Below are positions 1-8,111 of a DNA stretch of 64,000 bases, piece after piece (the first letter of the stretch is position 1; every line of letters starts with the position of its first letter). Under the pieces are notes generated by a model. That model did no database searches. It saw only the letters and a list, made by a program, of their open reading frames with translations, and was not told the DNA's origin. The translations under genes were made by a program, and so were the position numbers. The DNA comes from JAAYCI01 sp964370045 (GTDB lineage: Bacteria; Bacillota; Clostridia; Oscillospirales; Ruminococcaceae), in NCBI GenBank assembly GCA_964370045.1, contig CAYJGZ010000003.1, forward strand, positions 62,001 through 126,000. The letters are read 5' to 3'.

Positions 1-456
1 GTTCAGGTACATCGCCATTACCACACTGCCAATGGCCAAAAAGGGCGCACGTGTGCCAAGGCGTATCATCATGTTCAGCCCTGCTTGGATGTTGTTTGCG
101 TCGTTCGTAAGGCGGGTGGAGAGGCTTCCTGCCCCAAAGTGGGCGGCTTGCGAAGGGGATAGCCTCAAAACATGCACATACAGTTGCCTGCGCAGGCTTC
201 TGCCAAACGCACCGCCTGCCTTCGCCGCATAATACTGGCATATCATCGCACACGTAACACCCAGCGCCGCAATGCCCACCAGCATACCCGCTCGTGTTAA
301 GACATAGTTCATGTCCCCCTTCATGACGCCTGCGTCAATCATATCCGCCACCACCAGCGGCACAAGTAGCTCCAAAATCGCCTCCAGCAGCTTAAAGAGC
401 GGCCCCAATATAATCTCTTTGTAGTGCCCCTTTGCGTTTTGCGCAATCAGTTTCAT
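1..456 (-). CDS. ABC exporter, membrane domain (partial)
   Basis: The reading frame starts at an ATG at 456 and runs off the left edge, so only the first 152 residues are visible. They form the N-terminal half of an ABC type-1 transmembrane domain: a short cytoplasmic start (MKLIAQNAKGHYK), then two hydrophobic segments around residues 17-40 and 53-75, followed by the charged coupling segment with LRRQLYVHVLRL and STRLTNDANNIQ, which is typical of MsbA/LmrA-type half-transporters. The ATPase domain should lie beyond the window. A GGGAGAG site sits about 11 bases before the ATG. The substrate cannot be told. Family assignment is firm; the function is only a generic export role. Confidence 0.85.
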   Translation of the reverse strand, partial: MKLIAQNAKGHYKEIILGPLFKLLEAILELLVPLVVADMIDAGVMKGDMNYVLTRAGMLVGIAALGVTCAMICQYYAAKAGGAFGRSLRRQLYVHVLRLSPSQAAHFGAGSLSTRLTNDANNIQAGLNMMIRLGTRAPFLAIGSVVMAMYLN

Positions 457-596
457 GCTGTAAAAACTCTCCCATATACGTTATGATATTTCTATGCTAT
501 ATTCAATATAAAGGACTTGCCCCGCATGGCGCGAAAGACATCCTTCCTTACGTTATTGTACAGGCGCATCACTTTTCCGTCAACAAAACACTGTCG

Positions 597-625
597 TTGA
601 CAAAGACAAGTTTGCGCTATACCAT
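597..625 (+). promoter_or_regulatory. Putative promoter of the DUF1847 gene
   Basis: TTGACA at 597-602 is followed after 17 bases by TACCAT at 620-625, a reasonable housekeeping-sigma promoter. The predicted start site is about 30 bases before the AAGGAGG ribosome-binding site (648-654) of the gene at 661. Confidence 0.5.
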
Positions 626-660
626 ATCTGTACTTCTATATATTTATAAGGAGGCTAAGC

Positions 661-1287
661 ATGGACAAAACATTCTCATGCGTAAGTTGTTCTTCCGGCG
701 CATGTGGCGGCGCAGAAAGAGAGTTCCCCTCCTTTTGCCCCACACAGCAGCTGAAAGAAAGGCTCGTGGCGCAATCGCTGGCGGAATACGAAGTGCCCGA
801 AAACAAAAAAATCGCCATAGCGGCGGCCGAAACGGAGTGCGAGGCGTACGGAGTGCTCACACGTGTGGAGGAGACTGTGCTTTTCGCAAAAAAGATAGGC
901 GCAAAAAAGCTGGGAATCGCCACCTGCTTGGGCCTTGTTCGGGAATCTCAGGCGCTGCAAAAAATCCTCTCGCTTCACGGCTTTGACGTATACGGCATCT
1001 CCTGCAAGGCAGGAACAGTGGAAAAAACAGCGGTGGGCATCCCCAAAGAGTGCGAAAAGGTGGGTGTCAACATGTGCAACCCCATACTGCAAGCAAAAAA
1101 GCTAAATGCGGAAAAAACCGACCTCAATATAGTAATGGGGCTGTGCATCGGGCATGACAGCCTTTTCTATAAGTATTCGGATGCTTTCGTCACCACACTC
1201 GTGGTGAAAGACCGCATCACGGGGCACAACCCCGTAGCGGTGCTGTATCAGCTGCATTCTTGCTATAAAAAGCTGTGTGAGGGATAG
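661..1287 (+). CDS. DUF1847 metal-binding protein
   Basis: A 208-residue protein of the DUF1847 family, small cysteine-rich proteins of anaerobes whose function is unknown. Visible cysteine features are C-V-S-C-S-S-G-A-C near residues 7-13, then AAETECEAYG, GIATCLGL, GISCKAG, VNMCNP and GLCIGHDSLF, a spread that suggests a metal or Fe-S site. The start is supported by an AAGGAGG site seven bases upstream of the ATG. It stands alone, divergent from the ABC exporter and followed by the ilv promoter. The family assignment rests on length and on the cysteine layout; the biochemical role is not known. Confidence 0.75.
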   Translation: MDKTFSCVSCSSGACGGAEREFPSFCPTQQLKERLVAQSLAEYEVPENKKIAIAAAETECEAYGVLTRVEETVLFAKKIGAKKLGIATCLGLVRESQALQKILSLHGFDVYGISCKAGTVEKTAVGIPKECEKVGVNMCNPILQAKKLNAEKTDLNIVMGLCIGHDSLFYKYSDAFVTTLVVKDRITGHNPVAVLYQLHSCYKKLCEG

Positions 1288-1369
1288 CTCACGCTACCCA
1301 TATAAATCACTTTGATACGTGTCTTTTCTCAAAATTGCAAAAAAAATACAAGTTGTCGCCATAAATAGT

Positions 1370-1398
1370 TTGACAACGCCTTCACTTTGCGCTATAAT
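1370..1398 (+). promoter_or_regulatory. Consensus promoter of the ilvBNC leader
   Basis: TTGACA (1370-1375) and TATAAT (1393-1398) are perfect consensus hexamers separated by exactly 17 bases. Transcription should start near 1405, about 60 bases before the first conserved T-box element. Confidence 0.85.
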
Positions 1399-1404
1399 CA
1401 CTTT

Positions 1405-1709
1405 AGGTTTAGATATTCAAAGGCTTTGACAAAAAAACAGTAGCTTGCTGTGGTATCGCTAAGAGAGCTGTCGGGTGGTGCGAGACAGTGCGAGAGCACA
1501 AGTGAAATCCTTTTTGTAGCCGCCGGCTGAAGGGAATTTTTTTCCTGTGTAAGTTTGGACGCGTAGCGCCCCGTTAAGGCACTCGATATTAGGCGTTTTT
1601 TGCGCCCCGATGTCGGATTTGAGTGGTCGCACTTTTGGTGCGGCAAAAAGAGTGGTACCGCAGAGTTGTCTCTGTCTCTTTATTTTTAAGAGATGGAGCG
1701 TTTTTTTTT
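1405..1709 (+). promoter_or_regulatory. T-box riboswitch, probably Ile-specific, for ilvBNC
   Basis: This leader carries the landmarks of a T-box antiterminator. The Stem I start AAGAGAGCTG is at 1461-1470 with GGGTGGTGCGA after it. A candidate specifier follows GTGAA at 1502-1506: the triplet ATC at 1507-1509 would read isoleucine tRNA. The T-box itself, AAGAGTGGTACCGCAGAG, lies at 1648-1665. A competing terminator follows at 1670-1709. Uncharged tRNA-Ile should pair with the specifier and the T-box bulge, disrupt the terminator, and switch on the downstream genes. An Ile codon fits the acetolactate synthase genes below it. The T-box call is firm; the specifier register is inferred by eye. 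Confidence 0.92.
1670..1709 (+). terminator. T-box-controlled intrinsic terminator
   Basis: An 11-bp stem (1670-1680 with 1688-1698, two G-U pairs) with a 7-base loop is followed by nine Ts at 1701-1709. It overlaps the T-box antiterminator region, as expected for a switch. Confidence 0.85.
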
Positions 1710-1794
1710 AGGAAGTTTTTTACAAAAAACACCAATTATCGTACATTGCACACAAAGTTACGCTATATTAACGGACATCAAGGAGGGTACAGCT

Positions 1795-3456
1795 ATGAAA
1801 TTAACAGGTGCGGAAATTGTTGCTCATGTGCTTATGGAGCAGGAGGTAGATACTCTGTTTGGGTATCCGGGTGGTTCTGTGCTTGATATTTATGACGCGC
1901 TGTACAAGCACAGGGATAAAATAACGCATTACATCACAGCGCACGAGCAGGGCGCTGCCCACGCCGCCGACGGATACGCACGGGCGAGTGGCAAAACGGG
2001 TGTTGTGCTGGCAACCTCCGGCCCCGGTGCTACAAACCTTGTCACGGGCATAGCCACCGCCTACATGGACAGCGTGCCCATGGTGGCTATAACCGGCAAT
2101 GTGGAAAGCGCCTTGCTTGGCACCGATGCCTTTCAGGAGGTGTACACCGTGGGCATCACCATGCCCATAACAAAGCACAACTACATGGTAAGCCGTGCAG
2201 AGGATATTGCGCCCACGCTAAGGGAGGCGTTTTCCATAGCTTCAAGCGGGCGTAAAGGCCCTGTGCTTGTGGACATCACAAAGGACGCAGGTATACAAAC
2301 CGCCGAGTACGAGCCTAAAAAGCCTCTTGAAGAGGCGAAAATTCTTAGCGTAAGCGATGAGGATATTCAAGCGCTGGTCGATTGGGTTCAGCAGAGCGAA
2401 TGTCCGATAGCTGTTGTGGGCGGTGGCACTATAAGCAGTGGCGCGTCGGGGATTTTGTACGATTTACTGCATAAAATGAACATTCCCGCCGTGCACACGC
2501 TGATGGCAAGCGGTGTTATGGGCTGTGATGACGAGCTAAACTTAGGGCTTGTGGGAATGCACGGCAACTTTACCGCAAACAAGGCCTTGGAGATGGCAGA
2601 CCTTGTGCTTACCGTGGGCTTTCGCTTTTCGGACCGTGCGGTGCTGAATACAGGACGCTTTTCAAAGGACGTGCGCATAATTCAGGTGGACATCGACCCG
2701 AGCGAAGTGGGCAAAAACATGCAGCCGCACCATGCGGTGGTAGGGGACATAAATTTGGTGCTTCAAAAAGCATTCCCCATGCTACAGCCTGCACAGCACA
2801 CGCAGTGGCTTGCACAAATATCCGAATGGCGCAAAGAGGACTATGTGCCAAAGGACAGCACAGAATTTTTGCGGCCGCACCAAATTGTACAAATCGCCGC
2901 CGAGCTTGCAGGCACAGACGCTATATTCACAACCGACGTGGGACAGCACCAAATGTGGGCGGCGCAGTATTGCCGCAGGACGCTCCCCCGCAGCTTTTTG
3001 ACAAGCGGTAGCCTTGGCACTATGGGATACGGCTACGGTGCGGCAATAGGCGCACAGCTTGCCATGCCCACCCGCAAAGTATTACACTTCACGGGCGACG
3101 CAAGCTTTCACATGAACATGAATGAGGCGTGCACTGCTGTCACGTACAAATTGCCCATCATCAGCATTGTTATGAACAACAACGCACTTGGCATGGTGCG
3201 CCAATGGCAAGAAATTTTTTACGAAGGCAGATACTCCGCCTCCGTGCCACAGCGCCTCACAGACTATAAAAAAGTGGCGGAAGGTTTCGGGCTTGCAGGG
3301 TATCGTGCCACGACACCCGAGGAATTCAAAGCGGCAATGCAGATGGCACTGAAAGAGGATGGGCCTGCGTGGATAGAATGTGTCATAGACCGTGAGGAGA
3401 TGGTTTCGCCCATGATTCCGGCAGGAAAAAGCGTAGCTGACACGATTATATTTTAA
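1795..3456 (+). CDS. ilvB: Acetolactate synthase large subunit
   Basis: Catalytic subunit of acetohydroxyacid synthase, which condenses two pyruvates, or pyruvate with 2-oxobutyrate, in the first common step of Val/Leu/Ile synthesis. The 553 residues show the three TPP-enzyme domains: an N-terminal domain with FGYPGGSVLDIYDAL and the catalytic glutamate in HEQGAAHAADGYAR, a central FAD-type domain, and a C-terminal domain with the TPP motif GDASFHMNMNE near residue 433 followed by MNNNALGMVRQWQ. The start is the ATG after AAGGAGGG (1780-1787); an upstream in-frame ATG at 1693 lies in the terminator and is rejected. It is the first gene after the T-box and 14 bases before ilvN. Confidence 0.96.
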   Translation: MKLTGAEIVAHVLMEQEVDTLFGYPGGSVLDIYDALYKHRDKITHYITAHEQGAAHAADGYARASGKTGVVLATSGPGATNLVTGIATAYMDSVPMVAITGNVESALLGTDAFQEVYTVGITMPITKHNYMVSRAEDIAPTLREAFSIASSGRKGPVLVDITKDAGIQTAEYEPKKPLEEAKILSVSDEDIQALVDWVQQSECPIAVVGGGTISSGASGILYDLLHKMNIPAVHTLMASGVMGCDDELNLGLVGMHGNFTANKALEMADLVLTVGFRFSDRAVLNTGRFSKDVRIIQVDIDPSEVGKNMQPHHAVVGDINLVLQKAFPMLQPAQHTQWLAQISEWRKEDYVPKDSTEFLRPHQIVQIAAELAGTDAIFTTDVGQHQMWAAQYCRRTLPRSFLTSGSLGTMGYGYGAAIGAQLAMPTRKVLHFTGDASFHMNMNEACTAVTYKLPIISIVMNNNALGMVRQWQEIFYEGRYSASVPQRLTDYKKVAEGFGLAGYRATTPEEFKAAMQMALKEDGPAWIECVIDREEMVSPMIPAGKSVADTIIF

Positions 3457-3470
3457 GGGGTGGTGCAAGT

Positions 3471-3977
3471 ATGACTGAGAAAAAACAAATAATTTCAATA
3501 CTGGTGGACAACAATTCGGGTGTTTTGTCCCGCATCACCAGCTTATTTGCTCGTAAAATATTCAACATCGATTCCCTGACGGTATCCGCAACAGACAACG
3601 AAAAAATATCTCGCATCACCATAACCATGCGTGGAGACGAGGTGCGGCTTGCCCAGGTGCTCAGCCAAACAAACAAGCTACACGAGGTGCGCTATGTGGT
3701 GGCGATGGACTCGGAGGAGATTATCCAAAGGGAGCTTTTACTGGTGAAGGTGGCCACGGATGAAACCATGCGGCATGTAGTGCACGAGGTGGCCGAAATT
3801 TACAAGGCGAGCGTCGTGGACCTTTCGGTGGACAGCATGGTGGTGGAGCTCACGGGAAAGCCCTCAAAAATCGACGCATTTTTAGCGGTTATCGGGCAGT
3901 ATAAAATTTTAGAGATGTGCCGCACTGGTGTTACTGCACTTGGGCGAGGAAGTAGCAGATTGGGTGATGACAACTGA
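3471..3977 (+). CDS. ilvN: Acetolactate synthase small (regulatory) subunit
   Basis: Regulatory partner of IlvB that in this family binds valine and controls the activity of the large subunit. The 168 residues begin with an ACT domain (IISILVDNNSGVLSRI, roughly residues 5-78) and continue into the conserved C-terminal small-subunit domain. Length fits the family. It starts 14 bases after ilvB behind a GGGGTGG site, so the two subunits are co-translated from the T-box-controlled message. Confidence 0.95.
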   Translation: MTEKKQIISILVDNNSGVLSRITSLFARKIFNIDSLTVSATDNEKISRITITMRGDEVRLAQVLSQTNKLHEVRYVVAMDSEEIIQRELLLVKVATDETMRHVVHEVAEIYKASVVDLSVDSMVVELTGKPSKIDAFLAVIGQYKILEMCRTGVTALGRGSSRLGDDN

Positions 3978-4006
3978 CCTTTAAGTGTGCTATTATATAA
4001 AGGTGG

Positions 4007-4125
4007 GTGCAATATTGCACTCCATATAAATGTGCACAGGGTGTTTCTTGGGTTTTGTTTTTGACTCAGGTAGCACATCTTAAAAAAATACATCGGTAGT
4101 GCCGCAAAACAAAATGGCGCTACCG
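4007..4125 (+). repeat. Inverted repeats in the ilvN-ilvC gap
   Basis: The 179-base gap before ilvC holds a perfect palindrome GTGCAATATTGCAC (4007-4020) and a hairpin pairing CGGTAGTGCC (4094-4103) with GGCGCTACCG (4116-4125, one G-U pair). The hairpin has no T-run after it, so it looks like an mRNA structure or processing site rather than a terminator. Function is unknown. Confidence 0.5.
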
Positions 4126-4156
4126 CATGGCGAAAATGCAAAAGGAGCGGTACATA

Positions 4157-5158
4157 ATGGTAAAGAAATTCTATGACAGCGACGTAAACCCGAAAATTCT
4201 TAACGACAAGACTATCTCGATTATCGGCTACGGCAGCCAGGGTCACGCACATGCGCTGAACCTGCACGAGAGCGGCATGAAGGTAGTTGTGGGTGTGCGC
4301 AGCACCTCCCCCAGCTGGCAGGCAGCAAAGGACGCAGGCCTTACCGTAATGGAGCCTGCGGCAGCTGCAAAAGAGGGCGACCTTGTGATGATGTTGGTGC
4401 CGGACGAAATCGCACCCGAGATTTACAAAAACGACATCCTGCCCGGCCTGTCCGAGGGCAACGTGCTTATGTTTGCACACGGCTTCAACATCCACTACAT
4501 GCAAATAAACCCTCCCGCAAATATCGACGTTATCATGGTTGCACCCAAGGGCCCCGGGCACACAGTGCGTAGCCAGTATGTGGAGGGCGCAGGTGTTCCC
4601 AGCCTTATTGCGATTTATCAGGACTATTCCGGCAGGGCAAAAGAGTACGCACTTGCATATGCAGGCGGCATCGGCGCAGGCCGTGCGGGCATTTTGGAGA
4701 CAAGCTTCAAGGAGGAGACCGAAACGGACCTCTTTGGCGAGCAGGCTGTTTTGTGTGGCGGCGTTACCGAGCTGATGAAGGCAGGCTTTGAGACACTTGT
4801 TGCCGCAGGGTATGAGCCGGAGATGGCATACTTTGAGTGCGTGCACGAGATGAAGCTGATTGTGGACCTTATCAACCAAGGCGGCTTTGAGTACATGCGC
4901 TATTCGGTGAGCAACACCGCCGAGTACGGCGACTACCGCACAGGCACACGCATGGTGACGGAGGAGACCCGCAAGGAGATGAAGAAGGTGCTGGAGGAGA
5001 TTCAAAACGGCACATTCGCCTCCGAGTTCGTACAGGAGATGGGCGCAGGCGGCAAGGCACGCTTTTTGGCCACCCGCCGCAAGGAGTCGGAGCATCAGCT
5101 GGCAAGCGTGGGCAAAGACCTTCGCGGCATGATGAGCTGGCTGAAGGACAAAGAGTAA
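4157..5158 (+). CDS. ilvC: Ketol-acid reductoisomerase (NADP+)
   Basis: Isomerises and reduces acetolactate or acetohydroxybutyrate to the dihydroxy acid, the second step of Val/Ile synthesis. The 333-residue class I enzyme shows the Rossmann motif GYGSQG near residues 24-29, the basic cofactor loop with GVRSTSPSW, the KGPGHTVR segment, and the metal-binding helices with DLFGEQAVLCGG and FECVHEMKLIVDLI. The ATG at 4157 has AAAGGAG (4141-4147) upstream and gives the usual MVKKFYDSD start; an in-frame ATG at 4127 lies inside the upstream hairpin region and is less likely. A strong terminator follows. Confidence 0.96.
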   Translation: MVKKFYDSDVNPKILNDKTISIIGYGSQGHAHALNLHESGMKVVVGVRSTSPSWQAAKDAGLTVMEPAAAAKEGDLVMMLVPDEIAPEIYKNDILPGLSEGNVLMFAHGFNIHYMQINPPANIDVIMVAPKGPGHTVRSQYVEGAGVPSLIAIYQDYSGRAKEYALAYAGGIGAGRAGILETSFKEETETDLFGEQAVLCGGVTELMKAGFETLVAAGYEPEMAYFECVHEMKLIVDLINQGGFEYMRYSVSNTAEYGDYRTGTRMVTEETRKEMKKVLEEIQNGTFASEFVQEMGAGGKARFLATRRKESEHQLASVGKDLRGMMSWLKDKE

Positions 5159-5190
5159 TTCTTTTTCCTTCGCATCACATACTAAAAACA

Positions 5191-5222
5191 GTGCCCCGCC
5201 CCTTGGGGCGGGCGCTTTTTTG
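5191..5222 (+). terminator. Intrinsic terminator after ilvC
   Basis: A GC-rich hairpin with core CCCGCCC-CTTG-GGGCGGG, extended by a GTG/CGC base, is followed by TTTTTTG at 5216-5222. It should end most ilvBNC transcripts before ilvD. Confidence 0.85.
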
Positions 5223-5285
5223 TTATACACAGCTTGCACGGGAATTATCGTGTAGCGCAAGACTATACAAGTAAACTTAAAAACA

Positions 5286-5402
5286 GGAGTGGACAAGTAG
5301 GCGTGATTTAGAACTCGTTAAGTGCGAGAAGAGAACGGTATATCCCCCGCCACAGGCGGAGGATATACCGAAAAAGCTAAACCTTCCCTTTTGTCCACAC
5401 CC
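5286..5402 (+). repeat. Foldback repeat, copy A
   Basis: About 117 bases with inverted ends GGAGTGGACAA (5286-5296) and TTGTCCAC (5391-5398), an inner TGATTTAGAA, a GTTAAGTGCGAGAAGA segment, and a central hairpin built from GGTATATCC and GGATATACC around a GC-rich top. The same layout recurs near 7.2, 23.3 and 30.3 kb. It fills the gap between the ilvC terminator and ilvD. No coding capacity was seen. Confidence 0.85.
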
Positions 5403-5428
5403 TAAAAAACAGACGGGATTACACTATA

Positions 5429-7093
5429 ATGAAAGAGAACAGCAACAAAGTACTACGGGGTGCAGAGCGTGCACCCAACCGCAGCTTGTTTTACGCAATG
5501 GGTTACACACCGCAGGAGCTTGAGCGCCCGCTGGTGGGTGTTGTGACCGCATTTTCGGAGATTGTGCCGGGGCACATACACCTGGACAAGCTTGCGCAAG
5601 CGGTAAAAACAGGCGTGAGCATGGCAGGTGGCACACCGGTGCTGATGCCTGCCATAGGCGTGTGCGACGGCATCGCCATGGGGCACATCGGCATGAAGTA
5701 CTCGCTTCCTTCAAGGGAGCTGATAGCGGACAGCGTGGAGACCATGCTCATGGGGCATGGCTTTGATGCGCTGGTGCTGGTGCCCAACTGCGACAAAATC
5801 GTGCCGGGCATGATTATGGCGGCGGCAAGGCTGAACCTGCCCACAGTTTTGGTGAGCGGCGGGCCTATGATGGCAGGTGCACAGGGTGCACGTGAAATAA
5901 GCCTTTCCAATATTTTCGAGGCGGTGGGCGCACGCAAGGCAGGCATTATTGATGATGCACTGCTCACAAAAACCGAGATAGACTGCTGCCCCGGGTGCGG
6001 AAGCTGTGCCGGAATGTACACCGCAAACAGCATGAACTGCCTTGCGGAGGCCATAGGCATTGCACTGCCGGGCAACGGCACCATACCTGCTGTACACGCA
6101 CGGCGCACCATGCTTGCAAAGCAGGCAGGTATGCAGGTGATGGAAATGCTAAAAAACAACATCCGTGCGCTAGATATTTTAAGCAAAGAGGCACTGCACA
6201 ACGCCATGGCGTGCGATATGGCGCTGGGATGCTCCACAAACAGCGTACTGCATCTTTTGGCCATTGCGCACGAGGCAGGTGTTGAGCTTAGCCTTAAGGA
6301 CATTGCGGCGCTGAACGAAAAGATACCCAACCTATGTCACCTTGCGCCTGCAGGCACTGCGCACATGCAGGATTTGGATGCGGCAGGCGGCATATCCGCA
6401 CTGATGGCGGAGCTAAACAGCATCGGCAAGCTAAACACCTCCCTCATGACGGTGAGCGGTAAGACCATTGCGCAAAATATTGAGGGTGTAAAAAACCTCA
6501 ATCCCGACGTTCTGCGTCCCGTGAGTAACCCCTACAGCGAGACGGGCGGCATAGCTGTCTTGTGGGGCAACATCGCACAAACAGGCAGTGTGGTAAAACG
6601 CAGTGCGGTAGCGCCCGAGATGCTGGTGCACGAGGGGCCTGCACGTGTGTTTAACAGCGAGGAGGAGGCCATTGCGGCGATATATGCGGAAAAGATAAAA
6701 TCGGGAGATGTGGTTGTCATTCGTTACGAAGGGCCAAAAGGCGGCCCCGGCATGAGGGAAATGCTCAACCCCACCTCCGCACTTGCAGGCATGAAGCTGG
6801 ACAAAGAGGTTGCGCTCATCACCGACGGACGCTTTTCGGGTGCATCAAGAGGCGCATCCATCGGGCATGTCAGCCCCGAGGCGGCCGCAGGGGGCAACAT
6901 CGCGCTCATCGAGGAGGGCGACATCATCCGTGTGGACATCCCTGCCGGAAGGCTGGACGTAAAGGTGCCGGACGAGGTGCTAACACAGCGCAAAGCCAAA
7001 TGGCAAGCGCCCCCCTGCCCCATCACAAGCGGATGGCTCGCACGCTACTCAAAGCTTGTCAGCAGTGCCGACAGGGGAGCAGTGCTGGATTAG
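5429..7093 (+). CDS. ilvD: Dihydroxy-acid dehydratase
   Basis: Dehydrates the dihydroxy acids made by IlvC to the 2-oxo acid precursors of valine and isoleucine, using an Fe-S cluster. The 554-residue protein matches the family length. Conserved cysteines are visible at residue 79 (GVCDG), 121 (PNCDK) and 193 (GCGSCAGM); the C-terminal half has the EGPARVFNSEEEA and TDGRFSGASRGASIGH blocks. The ATG at 5429 has only a weak GGGATT-type ribosome site, and it overlaps a TATAAT-like string. The gene is separated from ilvC by a terminator and foldback repeat A, so it may be read through at a low level or have its own promoter; none is clear. Confidence 0.96.
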   Translation: MKENSNKVLRGAERAPNRSLFYAMGYTPQELERPLVGVVTAFSEIVPGHIHLDKLAQAVKTGVSMAGGTPVLMPAIGVCDGIAMGHIGMKYSLPSRELIADSVETMLMGHGFDALVLVPNCDKIVPGMIMAAARLNLPTVLVSGGPMMAGAQGAREISLSNIFEAVGARKAGIIDDALLTKTEIDCCPGCGSCAGMYTANSMNCLAEAIGIALPGNGTIPAVHARRTMLAKQAGMQVMEMLKNNIRALDILSKEALHNAMACDMALGCSTNSVLHLLAIAHEAGVELSLKDIAALNEKIPNLCHLAPAGTAHMQDLDAAGGISALMAELNSIGKLNTSLMTVSGKTIAQNIEGVKNLNPDVLRPVSNPYSETGGIAVLWGNIAQTGSVVKRSAVAPEMLVHEGPARVFNSEEEAIAAIYAEKIKSGDVVVIRYEGPKGGPGMREMLNPTSALAGMKLDKEVALITDGRFSGASRGASIGHVSPEAAAGGNIALIEEGDIIRVDIPAGRLDVKVPDEVLTQRKAKWQAPPCPITSGWLARYSKLVSSADRGAVLD

Positions 7094-7154
7094 CTTAGCT
7101 CTTTTAGCTTTTATTCAGTGCGTACCAAAGAAATTTGCAAGCTTTCACATATAC

Positions 7155-7245
7155 TGGGAGTGTCCAAACGCAGTGATTTAGTTTTTTGGTATATCCTCTT
7201 CTCTCACTTAACGTATTCCAAATCACCTCTATTTATCCACTCCCC
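7155..7245 (-). repeat. Foldback repeat, copy B (shortened, inverted)
   Basis: Read on the minus strand this copy starts GGGGAGTGGATAAATAG, then GGTGATTTGGAATACG, GTTAAGTGAGAGAAGA, GGATATACC, and ends AAATCACTGCG...GGACACTCCC. It is the same element as copy A but lacks the left arm of the central hairpin, so it is about 90 bases long. It lies just downstream of ilvD. Confidence 0.75.
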
Positions 7246-7255
7246 ATATACTTTT

Positions 7256-7305
7256 ATGCAACTGCACCGATATAATTTGTTGGTGCAGTTGCATCTGTGT
7301 TTTGT
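7256..7305 (+). terminator. Likely terminator of ilvD
   Basis: A perfect 13-bp stem (7256-7268 with 7282-7294) around a 13-base AT-rich loop is followed by a T-rich but interrupted tract (CTGTGTTTTGT). It sits about 160 bases after ilvD. Confidence 0.6.
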
Positions 7306-7446
7306 CATGTTTTGATTTTACACTGTAAAATCATGAGTAAGTCTTGCGATTTTCACCTAAGTATGCTAACATTTATTGAAGCTATCAAGTAAAATGTATA
7401 TTCTATAATACGTGCGCTTTTTCACAAGACACAGCAAGGGGAAACA

Positions 7447-8040
7447 ATGATGGAAAGGGAGCGAAACACATCTGCATCAGCTCCACCGCCCGATATAAAA
7501 CTTCCCGACCCACCGCCGCTTTTGCCCTCTCGCAAAATAACAAAGCGAGAGATTATCATAATGGCTGCGGCTGGTGTTTTGCTGGCGGTGCTTGCCACAT
7601 GGTTCATCACCTTTGCGCTCTCCGCCGCGCGTCCCTCGCACCAGCTGCTAAGCGAGCACTCGGCAGGCCTTGCGGTGCAGGAGGATATTTTAACGCTGAG
7701 CGTAAAGGGCGACACAGAGCGCTACTTACAGTTTTACATCAGCGGTGATGCGCTTGCGTGCGCTCTTTTGGAGCGAGGCGCAGGCGGCTTTGTCGTGAAT
7801 GATGTGGCAGGTGGCCTTGCGCTTACCTCAAGCGAAGCGCAGGGAATATGGATGCCATTTGGGCTAAACAACGATGATGAGTACTTTATCGTAGGCCTTG
7901 TGTACGACGACGCAGTGCGAAAGGTACAGGTAGAGGGAATGCCCACGGTGCTTGTAGACAACGGCGTTTACAGATGCTGGTACTATCAGGGAGAGGGTAC
8001 TATGTCCATAAACTCACAGTCGGTTGTGTATGTCGTTTAA
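7447..8040 (+). CDS. Small single-pass membrane protein, unknown function
   Basis: A 197-residue protein that I do not recognise. It has a proline-rich cytoplasmic N-terminus (about residues 10-33), a basic stretch KITKRE, one transmembrane helix around residues 38-60 (IIIMAAAGVLLAVLATWFI) and a roughly 130-residue domain that should lie outside the cell, with no cysteines in conserved pairs. AAGGGGA lies six bases before the ATG; a second ATG is directly adjacent. It stands 71 bases before nfnA and may share its transcript. A TATAAT at 7404-7409 could be its -10 element. Confidence 0.7.
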   Translation: MMERERNTSASAPPPDIKLPDPPPLLPSRKITKREIIIMAAAGVLLAVLATWFITFALSAARPSHQLLSEHSAGLAVQEDILTLSVKGDTERYLQFYISGDALACALLERGAGGFVVNDVAGGLALTSSEAQGIWMPFGLNNDDEYFIVGLVYDDAVRKVQVEGMPTVLVDNGVYRCWYYQGEGTMSINSQSVVYVV

Positions 8041-8111
8041 GTAACACCACACACGTAAAAAACCGAGCGTCTCACTCATGGCGGCGCTTGGATGGAAATG
8101 GAGGATATATT

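Noticed and set aside
4094..4125. Terminator before ilvC
   Set aside because: The hairpin has no T-run after it.
3800..5296. 498-codon minus-strand frame opposite ilvC
   Set aside because: It is antisense to ilvN and ilvC, is rich in His and Cys in an unnatural pattern and has no ribosome site.
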